In this document: positions 50,964-52,506 of the stretch, one piece after another
Layout: each line of letters starts with the position of its first letter
Position numbering within the stretch: the first letter of the stretch is position 1
From: Chloroflexota bacterium
GTDB taxonomy: Bacteria > Chloroflexota > Anaerolineae > Aggregatilineales > UBA2796
Direction: 5' to 3'
Assembly: GCA_021325095.1 (NCBI GenBank)
Contig: JAJPHV010000071.1
Span: forward strand, 1-52,506
DNA length: 52,506 nucleotides
Made by a program: the position numbers and the translations under genes
Notes under the pieces: generated by a model
The model's database searches: none
What the model was told of the DNA's origin: nothing
What the model saw: only the letters and a program-made list of their open reading frames with translations

Positions 50964-52184
50964 TCAATCGGAAAGCTGTGCATACTCATTGCAGGGCTGC
51001 ACCGCATACCAGCCGGGGCGCTTCGGGTCTCGATCATACTGATAGCTGCCCAATTTCTTGTAGAGTTCTGCATACTCGGCCAATTTGTCCTCGTCCAGTT
51101 CGACGCCCAGCCCTGGCGCAGTCGGCAGCGAAATCTGGCCGTTGTGGTAGGCCATCTTGCCACCCTTGATCAGATCGTCGGTCAGGTGGTGGTAATGGGC
51201 ATCCGCCGCAAAACGAAGGTTAGGCAGCACCGCGCCCAGGTGCAGCATCGTCGCCAGTTGGATGCCCAGTTCGCCGCTGGAATGGACGGCGATGCCCCAC
51301 TGGAACGTCTCGCAAACCAGCCCGGCTTTGTACGCCTGCCGCAGCCCGCCCCAGAACGTTGTGTCCAGCAGGATCACGTCCACCGCTTTGTTGCGGATGC
51401 ACGTCGCCAACTGCTCAAAGTTGACGACGACGGTGTTGGTGGCCGTCGGCATGGGGATTTTCTCCCGGACACGGGCCATGCCTTCCAGGCCCCAGGTCGG
51501 GTCTTCCAGGTAATCGTTCTTCAGGTCGGCGATCTGCCGTGCCACCCAGATCGCCTCCTCGACAGACCAGATCGCGTTGGGGTCAAGCCGCACGCTGGCT
51601 TCGGGGAAGGCTTCGGCCAGCGCCCGCAGCACGGCCACGTCGTGTTCGGGTGGGAAGACGCCGCCTTTCAGCTTGTGCGTCTTGAAGCCGTGCTTCTGCA
51701 CCAGGTCGCGGGCATGGGCGACCATTTGCTCGGCGGTCTCTTCGCCACCCGCGCCCGTCTGTTCGTCCCGATAGCGGTAGAACAGGTACGAAGCAAAGGG
51801 GATTTCCTCGCGCAGCGGCCCGCCGAGCAGGTCACAGACTCGATGTCCTGTCGCCTTGCCCATGATGTCCAGGCAGGCGAATTCGAGCGCGGCGTGAATC
51901 TGCATCCGGTTGTTGTACAGCGAGGCGGTGGGGTTCATGATCTTCCAGCGCATGGCCTCAAGCTGGAATGGATCGTGACCCAACAGGTACTGCTTCATCC
52001 CGGTGATAGCGGCCTCGGCGCTCTCGCCCCCGCCGCCCATCTCGCCCAGGCCGACCAGCCCTTCGTCGGTATAGACCTGGACAATCGTCCGCACGAAGCG
52101 GCCCCAGTGCGCGCCCGCCGAGTGCCGCAGCGGCGCTTCCAGGGGAACCGTGACTGTAGTCGCTTTAATATCCGAAATACGCAT
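50964..52184 (-). CDS. Enolase-superfamily sugar-acid dehydratase (glucarate dehydratase-like)
   Basis: 406 residues. N-terminal capping domain and C-terminal barrel of the mandelate racemase group. K171-x-K173 in THKLKGG, metal ligands D201 (RLDPN), E227 (YLEDP) and N250 (ATNTVV), and the acid/base dyad D274 ([10 protein letters not shown]) with H301 (AVHSSGELG). This layout, with KLKGG and the His-Asp pair, fits the glucarate dehydratase branch, which dehydrates sugar diacids to keto-deoxy acids. Exact substrate unknown. ATG start has weak upstream GAGAGAGAGGGG. Confidence 0.88.
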   Translation of the reverse strand: MRISDIKATTVTVPLEAPLRHSAGAHWGRFVRTIVQVYTDEGLVGLGEMGGGGESAEAAITGMKQYLLGHDPFQLEAMRWKIMNPTASLYNNRMQIHAALEFACLDIMGKATGHRVCDLLGGPLREEIPFASYLFYRYRDEQTGAGGEETAEQMVAHARDLVQKHGFKTHKLKGGVFPPEHDVAVLRALAEAFPEASVRLDPNAIWSVEEAIWVARQIADLKNDYLEDPTWGLEGMARVREKIPMPTATNTVVVNFEQLATCIRNKAVDVILLDTTFWGGLRQAYKAGLVCETFQWGIAVHSSGELGIQLATMLHLGAVLPNLRFAADAHYHHLTDDLIKGGKMAYHNGQISLPTAPGLGVELDEDKLAEYAELYKKLGSYQYDRDPKRPGWYAVQPCNEYAQLSD

Positions 52185-52207
52185 TGACCCCTCTCTCTCT
52201 ATAATAA

Positions 52208-52417
52208 ATAATTAATGACCCGCACCTGAGTGTCCTGGCTTACGCCTTGCGCGCCTGGCAAGAATAGGGCTTTCGAGACCTCAAATCCGGTGGCTGGCAA
52301 TGACAGCGCTCCCAGGTCTGGCAGCCCGACCACACTGAACGCTTGCTGCTCGTGCTCGCCCTGGCTGTCCAGACCATCCCTGACCTGCCTGCCCTAGAAC
52401 CAATACTGCTTAGATAA
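52208..52417 (+). pseudogene. Decayed DDE transposase C-terminus (IS4-like)
   Basis: One frame read through two stop codons gives YALRAWQE-stop-GFRDLKSGGWQ-stop-QRSQVWQPDHTERLLLVLAL. E-x-x-F-R-D-x-K and W-Q-W-x-x-S-x-V are the usual C-terminal landmarks of IS4-like DDE transposases. The stops are TAG at 52265 and TGA at 52301. Only about 60 residues remain, so it is a relic. Confidence 0.65.
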
Positions 52418-52420
52418 GCC

Positions 52421-52500
52421 CTCACCCCCAACCCCTCTCCCGCAGAGCGAGGGGCTTTTCCCCTTCCCCTGGCGGGGGAAGGGGCCAGGGGATGAGGGCT
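52421..52500. repeat. Palindromic interspersed repeat, family A, copy 6
   Basis: CCCTCACCCCCAACCCCTCT, then a CGCAGAGCGAGGGG turn, CCCCTTCCCC / GGGGAAGGGG hairpin and GGGGATGAGGG at the end. It borders the transposase relic at the right edge. Confidence 0.8.
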
Positions 52501-52506
52501 GCAACA

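Overview
The window looks like a piece of chromosome from a high-GC, free-living bacterium, most likely a member of the Chloroflexota (Anaerolineae-like). This is inferred from the gene mix: a CXXXY-type heme chaperone, two sugar ABC operons, class II LysS with GreA, RecD2, TIM-barrel/Gfo-Idh/ThuA catabolic sets and dispersed GC-rich palindromic repeats. No rRNA, tRNA, CRISPR or phage genes were seen. Transposase remnants lie at both edges and at about 5.9 kb; all are decayed.

Layout. 1-0.5 kb: IS relics. 0.5-4.7 kb: cytochrome c maturation cluster on the minus strand (small membrane protein, ccmE, tlpA/ccmG-like, an unrecognised secreted protein, ccmA, ccmB); ccmC, ccmF and ccmH are absent. 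4.9-6.9 kb: a GNAT acetyltransferase and a HEAT-repeat membrane protein. 7.0-9.6 kb: a catabolic operon (sugar isomerase, Gfo/Idh dehydrogenase, ThuA-like). 9.9-12.1 kb: a membrane protein overlapping coaBC, followed by an AT-rich island with two tiny ORFs and a terminator. 12.6-16.2 kb: recD2 divergent from a TolB-like propeller. 16.4-18.6 kb: two secreted proteins flanking a DoxX-like gene, with a CRP/FNR-type site. 18.65-22.7 kb: an unusual operon, threonine synthase fused to a receiver domain, a cytosolic receiver-histidine kinase, and an EamA transporter. 22.9-24.4 kb: secreted alpha/beta hydrolase. 24.4-30.7 kb: LacI-regulated sugar ABC operon. 30.9-33.3 kb: CHRD protein, D-2-hydroxyacid dehydrogenase, VOC protein. 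33.5-35.6 kb: lysS and greA. 36.0-37.9 kb: nrfHA. 38.1-44.0 kb: cyclase and a ribose-type ABC transporter. 44.3-48.7 kb: nirA-like siroheme reductase with a C-terminal extension, an overlapping unknown gene, and a second threonine synthase. 48.8-50.7 kb: two paired ABC-2-like permeases. 51.0-52.2 kb: enolase-superfamily dehydratase.

How the parts fit. The ccm genes could mature the multiheme cytochromes NrfH and NrfA encoded in the same window; notably NrfA has CXXCH at its active-site heme, so it may not need a dedicated CXXCK lyase. NirA offers a second nitrite/sulfite route. The catabolic genes point to growth on plant-derived sugars and sugar acids. The strongest candidate for something undescribed is the thrC-receiver / histidine kinase / EamA operon, which suggests phosphorylation-controlled amino-acid synthesis coupled to export. 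A second theme is a family of short palindromic repeats that sits between substrate-binding protein and downstream genes in both sugar transporters, supplies a Shine-Dalgarno sequence to one gene, and has entered the coding region of another.
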